The notes under the pieces were generated by a model that saw nothing but the letters and a program-made list of their open reading frames with translations, had not been told where the DNA came from and did not search any database. Positions 43,500 to 52,249 of a stretch of DNA of 64,000 nucleotides are shown piece by piece (position 1 is the first letter of the stretch; each line of letters starts with the position of its first letter). Source of the DNA: Halioxenophilus aromaticivorans (GTDB lineage: Bacteria; Pseudomonadota; Gammaproteobacteria; Pseudomonadales; Cellvibrionaceae); assembly GCF_042850945.1 (NCBI RefSeq), contig NZ_AP031496.1:3038001-3102000 (forward strand). The letters are read 5' to 3'. The translations under genes and the position numbers were made by a program.

Positions 43500-43973
43500 T
43501 CAAATGGGCGAAGTCACCCATTGCAACAAGTCTTTTTTGAAGACGGTAAGTTTCGGCCGAGCCGGTTTGCTGTTGTTAAACAACATTACGTATTCAGCTT
43601 CTCCGGTGGCGTTGTCTAAATCGTAATCCTTGCCATTAATTTCGACAAGTTGTTTCCCACCCGCCAAGGTCACGTAGGCCACGTAAAGCTCAGAACCTTT
43701 GTGTTCAAAATCGGTGGTATCTATGCCGTCACCGCGCACGGCTAGGCGACGAAGCAAGGGTTTGCGAGAGCTTCTAGACATCGCCTTGGACAGGCGAGCC
43801 ATTTTCTTTTCCAGCTTAAGCTCTTTGATTAACGTAGCCTCTGCGGCACTTGGTGCGCTGGCTACAGCGCCAGCGCTTTCTGGATTGGTTGGCTCCTGCG
43901 CCGCATGCGCAACATTGATAGAGGCCATCGACAAGGAAAACGCCAATATTAAGGCCTGACCGCGTAACTGCAT
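43500..43973 (-). CDS. Exported protein of unknown function
   Basis: The start is set at ATG 43971-43973, preceded by GGAGAG six bases upstream; a longer frame to 44012 lacks a site. The 157-residue product has a signal peptide (LILAFSLSMASINVAHA) with likely cleavage after AHA. The mature protein has an Ala/Pro/Glu-rich start, a Lys/Arg-rich stretch (KLEKKMARLSKAMSRSSRKP), then DGIDTTDFEHKGSELYVAYV and a C-terminal LLQWVTSP. I do not recognise the family. Confidence 0.7.
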   Translation of the reverse strand: MQLRGQALILAFSLSMASINVAHAAQEPTNPESAGAVASAPSAAEATLIKELKLEKKMARLSKAMSRSSRKPLLRRLAVRGDGIDTTDFEHKGSELYVAYVTLAGGKQLVEINGKDYDLDNATGEAEYVMLFNNSKPARPKLTVFKKDLLQWVTSPI

Positions 43974-44216
43974 TATTTCTCTCCGTGCTGTTAAATTAAC
44001 CACAAATATCAATGGGTTATATAGTTATCACCACACTCTCAGGTATATAATTCGGTGGCATGCTAAGAAATAATGCACTAATCATCAGTGTTGTTCAATA
44101 AATTATCCAGACAACATTAAATATTCTGTTGCCATTTGCTTAGGGGCTTTTTGCCACCGTAAGATGACAACTGCTTCGTCGACTAATGGCTTAAAATGTT
44201 TGTCCTCACACCACCT

Positions 44217-45017
44217 ATGAAAAGAATTTTGCTCTCCGCCACGCTTTATACCGTCTTTTACGCGGCCACGGTCAGTGCGCTCAGCCCAGAATTTGAGGCT
44301 GACCGACTGATGCTATTAGCCCAGGAGCAAATCAAAGACGATCAGATATCCCAAGCTGAGATCACGCTACAGCAGATACAGGACCTTAAAGTGACGCCGC
44401 CGAGCGAATACTACTTCCTTAAGGGTCAGGTGTTGTCGTTCAGCGAGCGAACCCAAGAGGCGATAGACTCGCTTGTGATCTACATAGAAAGCAGCGGCAA
44501 GGATGCAGAATATTACACCAGCTCACTGCGGCTTATTTCACAGCTAAAAGATAAACAGGACTCCAGCAAATTAACCATAGAGCCGAATAGCGATCCTAAT
44601 ATTGAGTGGACTGGTACCAAACGCTCCAACAGCTACGTGGATCAGCTACGGTTTTTGTATGGCGCCAAGTCCGACCAATCGGCTCTGTTGCAGCATATCA
44701 ATAATATGCTGAACACCTACCAAGCAGGCTCTGACACGCCCGGCTACGCTCTGGCCACGCAAGCGCCTGCGACCCTAATTACCCGCACCAAAGGTACAGA
44801 CGGTATCTCTGAGGTGCGTTCCACAGACAAAATAACCCTGTACGGTGTTAACCCGTACATAGAATTTTCCTGTACTCGGCAACCGCAACAATGCCAACTG
44901 ATGCATCCAGCCACGGACCAACCCTGGCTGACCATCGCCGGAGATCAACAAGCGGCCCGAGAAATCAGTAAGGCGATCGCTGAGCTCATTAAACTGCTGC
45001 AAACAGGGCGACAGTAA
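44217..45017 (+). CDS. Exported TPR-like protein of unknown function
   Basis: The start at ATG 44217 gives 266 residues beginning MKRILLSATLYTVFYAATVSA, a signal peptide; an ATG at 44196 would only lengthen it. Residues ~25-110 look like tetratricopeptide repeats (LMLLAQEQIKDDQISQAE, EYYFLKGQVLSFSERTQEAI). The rest, about 140-260, has no recognised domain but includes two Cys (SCTRQPQQCQ). Probably periplasmic. It is divergent from the other exported-protein gene and 102 bases before hemH. Confidence 0.7.
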   Translation: MKRILLSATLYTVFYAATVSALSPEFEADRLMLLAQEQIKDDQISQAEITLQQIQDLKVTPPSEYYFLKGQVLSFSERTQEAIDSLVIYIESSGKDAEYYTSSLRLISQLKDKQDSSKLTIEPNSDPNIEWTGTKRSNSYVDQLRFLYGAKSDQSALLQHINNMLNTYQAGSDTPGYALATQAPATLITRTKGTDGISEVRSTDKITLYGVNPYIEFSCTRQPQQCQLMHPATDQPWLTIAGDQQAAREISKAIAELIKLLQTGRQ

Positions 45018-45063
45018 AGTGTTTTTGTGTATTGATCTAAACGCAAACAAGCCCCGTAAAGAG

Positions 45064-45075
45064 TACCTTAAGGTA
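45064..45075. promoter_or_regulatory. 12-bp perfect palindrome upstream of hemH
   Basis: TACCTTAAGGTA is fully self-complementary and lies 45 bases before the hemH start codon. It is a possible operator; no regulator is assigned. Confidence 0.25.
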
Positions 45076-45119
45076 TGCAACTACACGCCACATAGTCCTT
45101 TCACCGCAAAGCAAAACCC

Positions 45120-46190
45120 ATGAAATACAAAAACACGCCGGACTTTAATCACGCCAGCCAAGAAAAGATTGGCGTATTGATTACTAACCTAGGCACGCCA
45201 GACGAGCCCACTAAACCCGCCCTTAAACGCTATCTAAAAGAGTTTCTTTCAGACCCAAGGGTGGTTGAGTTCCCACGAGCGCTGTGGTGGATGGTACTTA
45301 ACGGCGTTATTTTGCAAATCAGACCTAAGCGGTCTGCGCAAGCTTACAAAACCGTGTGGACTGAACAAGGCTCGCCACTACTTACCATTACCCTGGCGCA
45401 GCTTGCGGCATTGCAAAAAGAGTTTGGCCCGGATGTATCGGTGTACGCGGCCATGCGCTACGGCAATCCAAGTCTTTCGAGTGTGGTGGAGAAAATGCTA
45501 GCCGACGGCGTTCGTAAGCTTTTAGTGGTGCCGCTGTACCCGCAATATTGTGCCGCCACCACCGCCTCAACCTTCGATGCATTGGCACAGGATTTCACCC
45601 AGCGTCGATGGCTACCAGAGCTGCGCTTTATCAGCCATTACCACGATTACTCGCCCTACATTACCGCCTGCGCAGGCGCCATTAAAGAGCATTGGCGGCA
45701 ACACGGACGCGCCGAGCGTTTGGTGTTGTCTTTCCACGGTATACCCAAACGATACTTGCTCAAAGGTGACCCTTATTTTTGCGAATGCCATAAAACCAGC
45801 CGGCTGATTGCACAAGCCTTGGGCTTATCCGAGGGAGAATACAAGATGACGTTCCAGTCGAGGTTTGGCCGCGAGGAATGGTTAAAGCCCTATACCGACG
45901 AAACTCTAAAACAACTTGCCGCCGATGGCACTAAATCGGTTCAGGTGTTCTGCCCGGGTTTTGCCGCAGACTGCCTGGAAACCATTGAGGAAATCGACGT
46001 CGAAAACCGGCAGTATTTTATCGAAGCCGGCGGCGAAAAGTTTGAATACATACCTGCCCTCAACGACGCGCCTCATCACATAAGCGCCCTCGCCCAGTTG
46101 ATCAGAGATAACCTTGGCGGTTGGAGCTGCGATAATAGTGAACGAACCCTGCAGGCCTCTTTAGCCGGCAAACTGGGGGCAGAATCATGA
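45120..46190 (+). CDS. hemH: Ferrochelatase
   Basis: HemH inserts iron into protoporphyrin IX, the last step of heme synthesis. The 356-residue sequence starts with the family pattern GVLITNLGTPDEPT, carries the catalytic histidine near 206 in LSFHGIPKRY, and has FQSRFGREEWLKPYTDETL and CPGFAADCLETIEEI, both hallmark segments. The Cys pattern (YFCECHKTS and CPGFAADC) would be compatible with metal coordination but is not proof of an iron-sulfur cluster. It overlaps the next gene by four bases (ATGA). Confidence 0.95.
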   Translation: MKYKNTPDFNHASQEKIGVLITNLGTPDEPTKPALKRYLKEFLSDPRVVEFPRALWWMVLNGVILQIRPKRSAQAYKTVWTEQGSPLLTITLAQLAALQKEFGPDVSVYAAMRYGNPSLSSVVEKMLADGVRKLLVVPLYPQYCAATTASTFDALAQDFTQRRWLPELRFISHYHDYSPYITACAGAIKEHWRQHGRAERLVLSFHGIPKRYLLKGDPYFCECHKTSRLIAQALGLSEGEYKMTFQSRFGREEWLKPYTDETLKQLAADGTKSVQVFCPGFAADCLETIEEIDVENRQYFIEAGGEKFEYIPALNDAPHHISALAQLIRDNLGGWSCDNSERTLQASLAGKLGAES

Positions 46191-46567
46191 CGCAACGATC
46201 ATTGGTCATCGTCGCCCACGGCAGCAGAGCTGAAGCCGCAAATGCTGAATTTCTTCAGCTAGTAGACAAGCTAAAAACACAATTGACTGGCAGTTATGCC
46301 GGGGTGTTCGGGGCTTTTCTTGAGCTAGCCGAGCCTTCGATTCCCCACGCTATTTTAGAGGCCGCGGCAGAAGGTAAAAACGGTGTGGATGTTTATCCTA
46401 TGTTTTTTAACTGCGGTAAGCACGTACAACGAGACATACCAGGTATCGTCGAGGCTGTGATGGGCGAGAATCCAGCGCTGGATATTTGCCTTATGGATTA
46501 CTTTGGCTCGGGCTCTCACTTGGCCAGCGCCATGGCCCAACATATCGTGGCGCAAGCTGAGGAATAA
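46187..46567 (+). CDS. CbiX/SirB-type sirohydrochlorin chelatase (short form)
   Basis: This 126-residue protein is a single-domain chelatase of the CbiX(short)/SirB class: VIVAHGSRAEAANAEF at the N-terminus carries the metal-binding His, and GVDVYPMFFNCGKHVQRDIP is the second conserved segment. Short forms assemble as dimers. Substrate is probably sirohydrochlorin, with cobalt, iron or nickel. Its ATG overlaps the hemH stop, so the two chelatases are translationally coupled. Confidence 0.88.
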   Translation: MTQRSLVIVAHGSRAEAANAEFLQLVDKLKTQLTGSYAGVFGAFLELAEPSIPHAILEAAAEGKNGVDVYPMFFNCGKHVQRDIPGIVEAVMGENPALDICLMDYFGSGSHLASAMAQHIVAQAEE

Positions 46568-46590
46568 TAAAACCCGCAAGGCTGCGGTGG
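46563..46590 (-). terminator. Candidate terminator for fabY
   Basis: On the minus strand CCGCA-GCCT-TGCGG (46574-46587) is followed by GTTTTATTATT. It lies about 75 bases past the fabY stop and abuts the end of the convergent chelatase gene. Confidence 0.5.
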
Positions 46591-46662
46591 TTACGGCATA
46601 TCTCCTGGGCCAATTGCCACTGCAAAAGGCCCAGCAGATTGGTTTTAGATATTACGCAGAAG

Positions 46663-48579
46663 TTAGCACATGTCCTCGTAAGGGTTGCTCAGCTGCAGAT
46701 TTACAACCTGTTCAAAACCGGGTAATTTCAGCGCCTTGTCGGTTATTTCAATAGCGTCTTCGTCGATCATGCCTTCGCCGAATTGATAAATCACCTGCAG
46801 GTCTCCCAGGCTGGCCTTTTCGTCGTAGGCAGCCGCCTGCTGGCGCACTATCTCACGCTGGCTACGATATTTTTCTATAGCCGCTGCGCCATAACGCTTC
46901 TCCAGCATCTGCTCGGTTTTTTGCGGCGAGATTAGTACTGCCGAGCCATTGGCACCACCAAACCCTTTGGAATTAATAAACGCAATATCCAAATCGCCTT
47001 CAAACGATGTATCGGTCAAAGACAACTGCAAGCGCTCGTCGTAAATGTCGTCCGCCAAGCGGTCTGAAGTTTTGATGCCGGGTAGGATTTTTTCCTTAAA
47101 CATCCCCAAGGCGCAGGTCACTTGATCTCCACTGGCTGGTGCCAAAGAGTGGCCAAGGAACGCCTTTAATGCGATTACCGGCCATTGCTCGATACCAAAG
47201 GCCTTGGCAACCCGATCGAAGATCTCGCTTTCGCTGGTGCGATTTTTTGGTGTACTTGAGCCGTGGGCGAGCAAAATACTGTTGTGCTTAACGGCATCAT
47301 CACCAAACATTGCCCGAGCACTGGCTACAGCCTTGGCCAAGGTAATGTAGTTGCCCGCACCAGGCGCTGAAATGGACTTTTTATAGCCATCCGCATTGAG
47401 GAAAACATCGCCTACCGAGGCATGAATGTCGGCGCCCATCTCCAGCGCCAAAGCGTCATCCATCAGCACAATATATTGGCTGGATTCCGCTATGGTAAAA
47501 CCACAGTTTTCAGAGAACGGGCGGCTAGAGCGACGATGATCGACCTCGTCCACGCCATACATTTTTTTCTGATTATCCTCAGTCGCAAGCGCTCCCATGG
47601 TGCTGTAACCATCGATGATTTCGCTGGTAATAGGCGCTTCACAGCCACCTACGATTACCACACGCTTACGGCCACTGCGGATTTCTTCTACGGCGGTGTC
47701 TAAGTTATACAAGAAACTGGCGCAGGCACCGGTTATAGACCCAGAGCCACCAACGCTGCCAATCATGTAGGCGTTGATAAAATCCGTGGTCATCGAATTT
47801 AAACCAAGAATTAAGTTCTTGGTGCTAACGCGGCCTCCAGTAAGGCGCGATTGCAACAGACCACCGGCGCCATATTCGTCCATTTGCGCCATGATATTAC
47901 TGGAATAAACGCCAATCTCATCCGGCGCCACTTGAGCGGCCACTGCGCTCCACTCGATTCCCATAGAGCGGATGGCATCCGACGCGCCCACAACCGCCAT
48001 CTGCAAAGCACGGGGATGGAAACGAGAATTGTAATGGGCACCAGGGTTAAAACCCTTGGGCAACTGGCCGGCGGATTTCACAGGGAAATCACGGTAACTC
48101 GGCAGCTTAACCCCTTGTAGTGACTGCGCGGTTACACTGACGCGATTAGTGCCTTGTATTTCGGTTACCTGCCAGTCTTCTGGCAATGGCTCAGGTAGAT
48201 CACGACTGCGCATTTCAAAGGCAATGACACCCCCTTCGCCAGCCTCAACATTGGCGCTTTTCTGCCAATACAATTGGTCGACATCGAAATAAGTTTCAGC
48301 GTCGATTTTGCGAATCAGAGAATTTTCCTCAACGTACTGTTGCAGTCGCTCGGCCACTTGGCTTTGCGCTAGGTTTGTGTCGCCACCGACGGAAAAGCTG
48401 CCGTCCTCGCTGGTTTGTGCCAGGCCCATCAGTATCGCCAAATTGGCCACGGTAGAGGATTGGGCATCAGAATCCAGGCTGTCCAAGATGATTCGTCGGT
48501 AGGCGTGATGAAATGATACCCGACCCGCGGCGTTGTAGCCGCCAAAGCCGACGATGACAGGGAGTTTTGACTTAGACAT
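46663..48579 (-). CDS. fabY: FabY-type beta-ketoacyl-ACP synthase
   Basis: FabY, first described in Pseudomonas aeruginosa, starts fatty-acid synthesis by condensing acetyl-CoA with malonyl-ACP in place of FabH. The 638-residue protein starts with the characteristic LPVIVGFGGYNAAGRVSFHHAYRR and is much longer than FabB or FabF (~410). The thiolase-fold triad is visible: the nucleophile Cys near 285 in GACASFLYNLDTA, a His near 438 in LLAHGSSTPKNRTSE, and a second His near 478 in FLGHSLAPASGDQ. It is a single-gene unit divergent from the DUF1631-like gene. Its likely job is initiation of acyl chains for lipid A and phospholipids. Confidence 0.88.
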   Translation of the reverse strand: MSKSKLPVIVGFGGYNAAGRVSFHHAYRRIILDSLDSDAQSSTVANLAILMGLAQTSEDGSFSVGGDTNLAQSQVAERLQQYVEENSLIRKIDAETYFDVDQLYWQKSANVEAGEGGVIAFEMRSRDLPEPLPEDWQVTEIQGTNRVSVTAQSLQGVKLPSYRDFPVKSAGQLPKGFNPGAHYNSRFHPRALQMAVVGASDAIRSMGIEWSAVAAQVAPDEIGVYSSNIMAQMDEYGAGGLLQSRLTGGRVSTKNLILGLNSMTTDFINAYMIGSVGGSGSITGACASFLYNLDTAVEEIRSGRKRVVIVGGCEAPITSEIIDGYSTMGALATEDNQKKMYGVDEVDHRRSSRPFSENCGFTIAESSQYIVLMDDALALEMGADIHASVGDVFLNADGYKKSISAPGAGNYITLAKAVASARAMFGDDAVKHNSILLAHGSSTPKNRTSESEIFDRVAKAFGIEQWPVIALKAFLGHSLAPASGDQVTCALGMFKEKILPGIKTSDRLADDIYDERLQLSLTDTSFEGDLDIAFINSKGFGGANGSAVLISPQKTEQMLEKRYGAAAIEKYRSQREIVRQQAAAYDEKASLGDLQVIYQFGEGMIDEDAIEITDKALKLPGFEQVVNLQLSNPYEDMC

Positions 48580-48700
48580 GGATAAAAAACCAGAGCAAAC
48601 GAACGTTATAAAAATTCTATTGCCTGGCCGTCAAGCTAGATACAGATATTATGGCCATACATTTGGCCGTTTTAGCCAGGCGGACGACATGACGCCGATA

Positions 48701-48714
48701 GCCTACCTGTAGGC
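48701..48714. promoter_or_regulatory. Inverted repeat between fabY and the DUF1631-like gene
   Basis: GCCTAC-CT-GTAGGC lies roughly midway between the two divergent start codons. It could be an operator for either gene; nothing further is visible. Confidence 0.25.
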
Positions 48715-48807
48715 CAGCTGAAATAACCGATCAGCCCGAATTTCGATTGATAAAAGGCCGAAAATCCCCGTGACAACTACACTGTGCAATTTAACCGCTA
48801 AACCTGC

Positions 48808-50568
48808 ATGGCTGATAACTCCACCGACATCAAAACGCTCTCGCAACAGTGGTCAGATCTGTTTCTCACCCGATCTCGCGCGGATCTGCGTCCCAGCAAA
48901 GAGCGATTTTCGCGCCTAGTATCAGCACTGATCAACCAAACCTCGGCTCACGAACAACTCAAAGCCGATGCAAAGCAGCTATCAAAGTGTTTTGCCGCGC
49001 ACGTTTGGGCCAAAAAAGGCCGCTTACAGCCGCCCTGCTCTACGCTTGCATCCTTGGCCGAACTGCACTTTCATTTGGCTCGCTGGCAGCCAAATAAAGG
49101 TCGGGTCGGTAAGGAGTTTCCCAAACTGTTGGCCAATGCCGATCAGCTTTTGCGATCGCCACCCGGCACCGAAAACTTACGCTGGCAAGAGCTACATCAA
49201 ACACTGGTGAGCTACAGTCAACAATGGCAAACGCGGCGCTCGGCGCTGGAAAACCGCCAATTAGAGAGCTTGGTTAATCTCAATAAAATCACCGCAGCGC
49301 GCTGTGCCATTGCACAGCAAGTCAACACCAGACTCAGCGGCTCCATACTGCCAGCCTGGCTAAACGACTTTATCAAGGAGACGTTAGTCGGTGACCTGGC
49401 GGCAATTGAGGCAACCACTGGCGAAACAACCCAATTGGAGTACTGGCTTTACGCATTGGACGATCTGTGCACGGTGTATTGCCAACTAGCCGACCCAACT
49501 GGCTGCGTGGAGAATCAACAAGCCGCCATTAAGGCCGCTCCAGGGATCATAGAGCAATTCAGTACGCCAGACCTAACAACATTACCCGGCAGCCCACAGT
49601 ACCTAACAATGTACGAACAGATCGTCCAATCCATGGTGGAGTGCGTACAACTGCGCCTAGAACCGCTGCAGGGTTTTAGCCCCATAACGGTGGCAAGCAA
49701 TGTTGGCCAGGTTAAAGTGTCTAGTTCCGTTGATTCATTTGATTGCGTAACCATCGAATGTGGTCAATGGTTTGAGTACCACTGCGATAATGACACGCCT
49801 TTGACATTTAAACTGTTCCACTTAGACCATCATCAATCCCTTGCGCACTGCACCGATTACTACGGCAAGATCACGTTGACGCTAAGCGCAGACGAACTGC
49901 AGCTTATGATGGCGGCAAGACAACTGGTATTAGTGCCAAATTTTCTAGGTGCGCTATCGACTCTGGTCCAGGGTTTTTTAAAACAAGAGCGATCTTTGTA
50001 TGAGAAATCCGTCACTCAAATAAAAGCGCCAGCCGAGCCTGCAAATTCTGAACTTGGTTCACAAAGCCAGAATGCGAACAACCGAAATGACAGCAGCCAG
50101 GAGGCTTTGCTCGATGATGGGAGCAGCAGCCACCACTGCGACGACGAAAACACCGAAGAGTTGCGCCGCCAAACGGATGAATCCCTGGCCAAAATCGACG
50201 CAGACATAAACCGCCTGTCTCAGGATCAAAAAGCCCAGGCCGCCGAAATACACCATCCAACTACCACTGAGCAAGCTGGCAGCAAAAGCGATGAAGAGAT
50301 CGCCAGCTTTCAGATTACCGCGGCAAACCTACAACTTGGCGCCTGGGTTAAATTTAAAAACCTGGAGCCAGAGCTGCAAAAGCTATCGCTTAAAATGCCG
50401 TCGTCAGATAAATACTTGTTCACCGACAGGCTCGGACGAAAAGCCGGTGAATACCGACTTCAGCAGTTAGTAAACCTGTTTGCAGACGATAAAGTTAAAA
50501 TTGTCAGCCTGGGCGAACGTTTCGATAGCAGGCTTGAAGCCATCGTAAAAAACCAACGGCGAAAATAA
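48808..50568 (+). CDS. DUF1631-like protein
   Basis: The 586-residue protein resembles the DUF1631 family, often found with PilZ or c-di-GMP signalling. Family-like features are the segment LPAWLNDFIKETLVGDL near 188-204, a mostly helical body, a Ser/Asn/Asp-rich low-complexity linker around 415-455, and the C-terminal LGAWVKFKNLEPELQKLSLK followed by YLFTDRLGRKAGEYRLQQL. It is shorter than the 700-800 residues usual for DUF1631. It precedes the PilZ gene by 113 bases on the same strand. Function is unknown; a c-di-GMP-linked role is inference. Confidence 0.65.
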   Translation: MADNSTDIKTLSQQWSDLFLTRSRADLRPSKERFSRLVSALINQTSAHEQLKADAKQLSKCFAAHVWAKKGRLQPPCSTLASLAELHFHLARWQPNKGRVGKEFPKLLANADQLLRSPPGTENLRWQELHQTLVSYSQQWQTRRSALENRQLESLVNLNKITAARCAIAQQVNTRLSGSILPAWLNDFIKETLVGDLAAIEATTGETTQLEYWLYALDDLCTVYCQLADPTGCVENQQAAIKAAPGIIEQFSTPDLTTLPGSPQYLTMYEQIVQSMVECVQLRLEPLQGFSPITVASNVGQVKVSSSVDSFDCVTIECGQWFEYHCDNDTPLTFKLFHLDHHQSLAHCTDYYGKITLTLSADELQLMMAARQLVLVPNFLGALSTLVQGFLKQERSLYEKSVTQIKAPAEPANSELGSQSQNANNRNDSSQEALLDDGSSSHHCDDENTEELRRQTDESLAKIDADINRLSQDQKAQAAEIHHPTTTEQAGSKSDEEIASFQITAANLQLGAWVKFKNLEPELQKLSLKMPSSDKYLFTDRLGRKAGEYRLQQLVNLFADDKVKIVSLGERFDSRLEAIVKNQRRK

Positions 50569-50681
50569 ATTCGATTACCCAGAACCCGTTTGCGAGCGTT
50601 GCTGCGCCAACGCTGCGGAATCCCAATTGGACGAAACGACGGCAGCGTCTTTTAACCCTGTAACCAGACTAGGTCTTCAAT

Positions 50682-51044
50682 ATGGAACAGCGTAGTGAGC
50701 TGCGTTTAAATAGGAAATACACTGTTTTGCTGAAACTCGCGGCGGAGACTCCAGCTGGAGACGCCGCTGAATTTGCCATAGCTCGCTGCCTTGATGTATC
50801 GAGTGACGGTTTAAAAATAGAGACAAACTCGTTGCTGCAGGCAGGCTACATTCATGAGGTGACAGTGGTTGTGGAATGCTTGGCTGCGCCAGCACAACGC
50901 TACAATTTAATCGCTGAAATTATGTGGTGCGATGCGCTTGCACAGGGTGGTTATACGGCGGGCTTGAAACTGCTCGAAAGTGAGGACACAACCTTCATAG
51001 GGTGGAAAAAAATCTTAATGCAAGAGCTCGGAGAAAGTTTCTAA
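50682..51044 (+). CDS. PilZ domain protein (c-di-GMP binding)
   Basis: The 120-residue protein is a stand-alone PilZ domain. The c-di-GMP motif RxxxR is R4 to R8 (QRSELR) and the D/NxSxxG motif is DVSSDG near residue 38-43. Both are intact, so binding is expected. Downstream strands end in GGYTAGLKLL. It follows the DUF1631-like gene. Its TAA overlaps the TAG of the convergent patatin gene by four bases (51041-51044). Confidence 0.88.
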   Translation: MEQRSELRLNRKYTVLLKLAAETPAGDAAEFAIARCLDVSSDGLKIETNSLLQAGYIHEVTVVVECLAAPAQRYNLIAEIMWCDALAQGGYTAGLKLLESEDTTFIGWKKILMQELGESF

Positions 51045-52195
51045 GCTACATCGCTTTCCTGCCGCTGTTCAAAAAAACGCAGTATCGCGTCTTTATCCCA
51101 CATGGCATCTTGGTAACCAAGGTCAATCAATCGGCTGCAAAATTGTTCGGTAAACAACAGATAGCTCGCCATAGTCGCACCGCCGGCCTTGGCAGTAGAG
51201 CCCGTAGAACGCATAAAGAGGCGCATTGGGTTAGGCAAATATCTTACACATCGGCCAGCAATTTTATCCAAAGGTTGTGATGGAGATATCACCAAGGTTT
51301 CAATTCTTGAGAAAGCGGGTTTTGCTTCGGCTTCAGTACCATCATAGTTGTTCAAAATTTCATTGACGGTTTCGAGGTGTTCTAAATCAGAATCCAAAGA
51401 ATCCAAAAACGCACTGTTCAAAAGATGGCCAAGCACCTGGCCTATGGATGGCGAATTGCGAACCACCGTGCGCCGCCCCCAGTGGGCCGGATTACGGTTA
51501 TTACTAACGCCAATCACGAAAATTCTATCCGCCCCTAGATGTAAGGCAGTGCTTAACGGCGACAACTGCCGAATGGCACCGTCGCCATAATACTCACGGC
51601 CAATTTTAACGGTTGGAAAAATTCCTGGCAGCGCCGAGGATGCCATTAGGTGATCTAGGGTTAATTGCGCGCCTACGCCGACCCGGTGATATTTACGCCA
51701 ATCTTCTACCTCTGAATTAGCCTGGAAGAAACTGACAGACTCGCCATTACTGTAGGCCATCGCGGTAACCGAAACCGCCCTCAAACGACCAGACGCTATC
51801 GCCTCGGGTAGATTCTCAAAGTGAATATTATCGCTTAGCAGTTTACGTAGCGGCGAATTATCCAACAGCGACAGAGGCCGCTCGCGGCCAGCACCATGGT
51901 TGAAGAACGAACCCACTACCCGCCCCGCACCTTTGACCAGATCCCACCAATGGGTACGAATCACTTGATCGATTGTAAGGTTGCGCCAGAGTGAGCTTAG
52001 GTTATTACTGGCCGCCGTAAAACTGCCAGGGTGTGAGGTAAGTGCTAATGCGTTGATGGCACCTGCAGAGGTACCGCAGACGATAGGAAACAGGCTTTGT
52101 TGCTGCTCTGGTACGATATCAGCAACCGCCGCCAAAACTCCAGCTTGGTAGGCGGCTCTGGCGCCGCCACCCGAAAGAACCAGTGCAGCCGTCAC
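51041..52195 (-). CDS. Patatin-like phospholipase
   Basis: Patatin-like lipases hydrolyse acyl esters with a Ser-Asp dyad. The 384-residue protein has the oxyanion loop SGGGARAAYQAG (8-19), nucleophile S43 in CGTSAGAINAL and D205 in YYGDGAIRQ. There is no signal peptide, so it is probably cytoplasmic. It lies 54 bases after the acyl-CoA synthetase gene on the same strand, so the two may be co-transcribed, which would couple acyl-chain release to activation. Confidence 0.9.
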   Translation of the reverse strand: MTAALVLSGGGARAAYQAGVLAAVADIVPEQQQSLFPIVCGTSAGAINALALTSHPGSFTAASNNLSSLWRNLTIDQVIRTHWWDLVKGAGRVVGSFFNHGAGRERPLSLLDNSPLRKLLSDNIHFENLPEAIASGRLRAVSVTAMAYSNGESVSFFQANSEVEDWRKYHRVGVGAQLTLDHLMASSALPGIFPTVKIGREYYGDGAIRQLSPLSTALHLGADRIFVIGVSNNRNPAHWGRRTVVRNSPSIGQVLGHLLNSAFLDSLDSDLEHLETVNEILNNYDGTEAEAKPAFSRIETLVISPSQPLDKIAGRCVRYLPNPMRLFMRSTGSTAKAGGATMASYLLFTEQFCSRLIDLGYQDAMWDKDAILRFFEQRQESDVA

Positions 52196-52249
52196 AAACG
52201 CAACGCCTGGATATGGAGGTAAACGCCGGTGGGCGCGCCTCCGGCACTA

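Noticed and set aside
48808..52195. A biosynthetic or defence island around the PilZ and patatin genes
   Set aside because: Patatin-like proteins occur in CBASS defence, but no cGAS-like nucleotidyltransferase or other defence gene is nearby; the neighbours are lipid metabolism genes.
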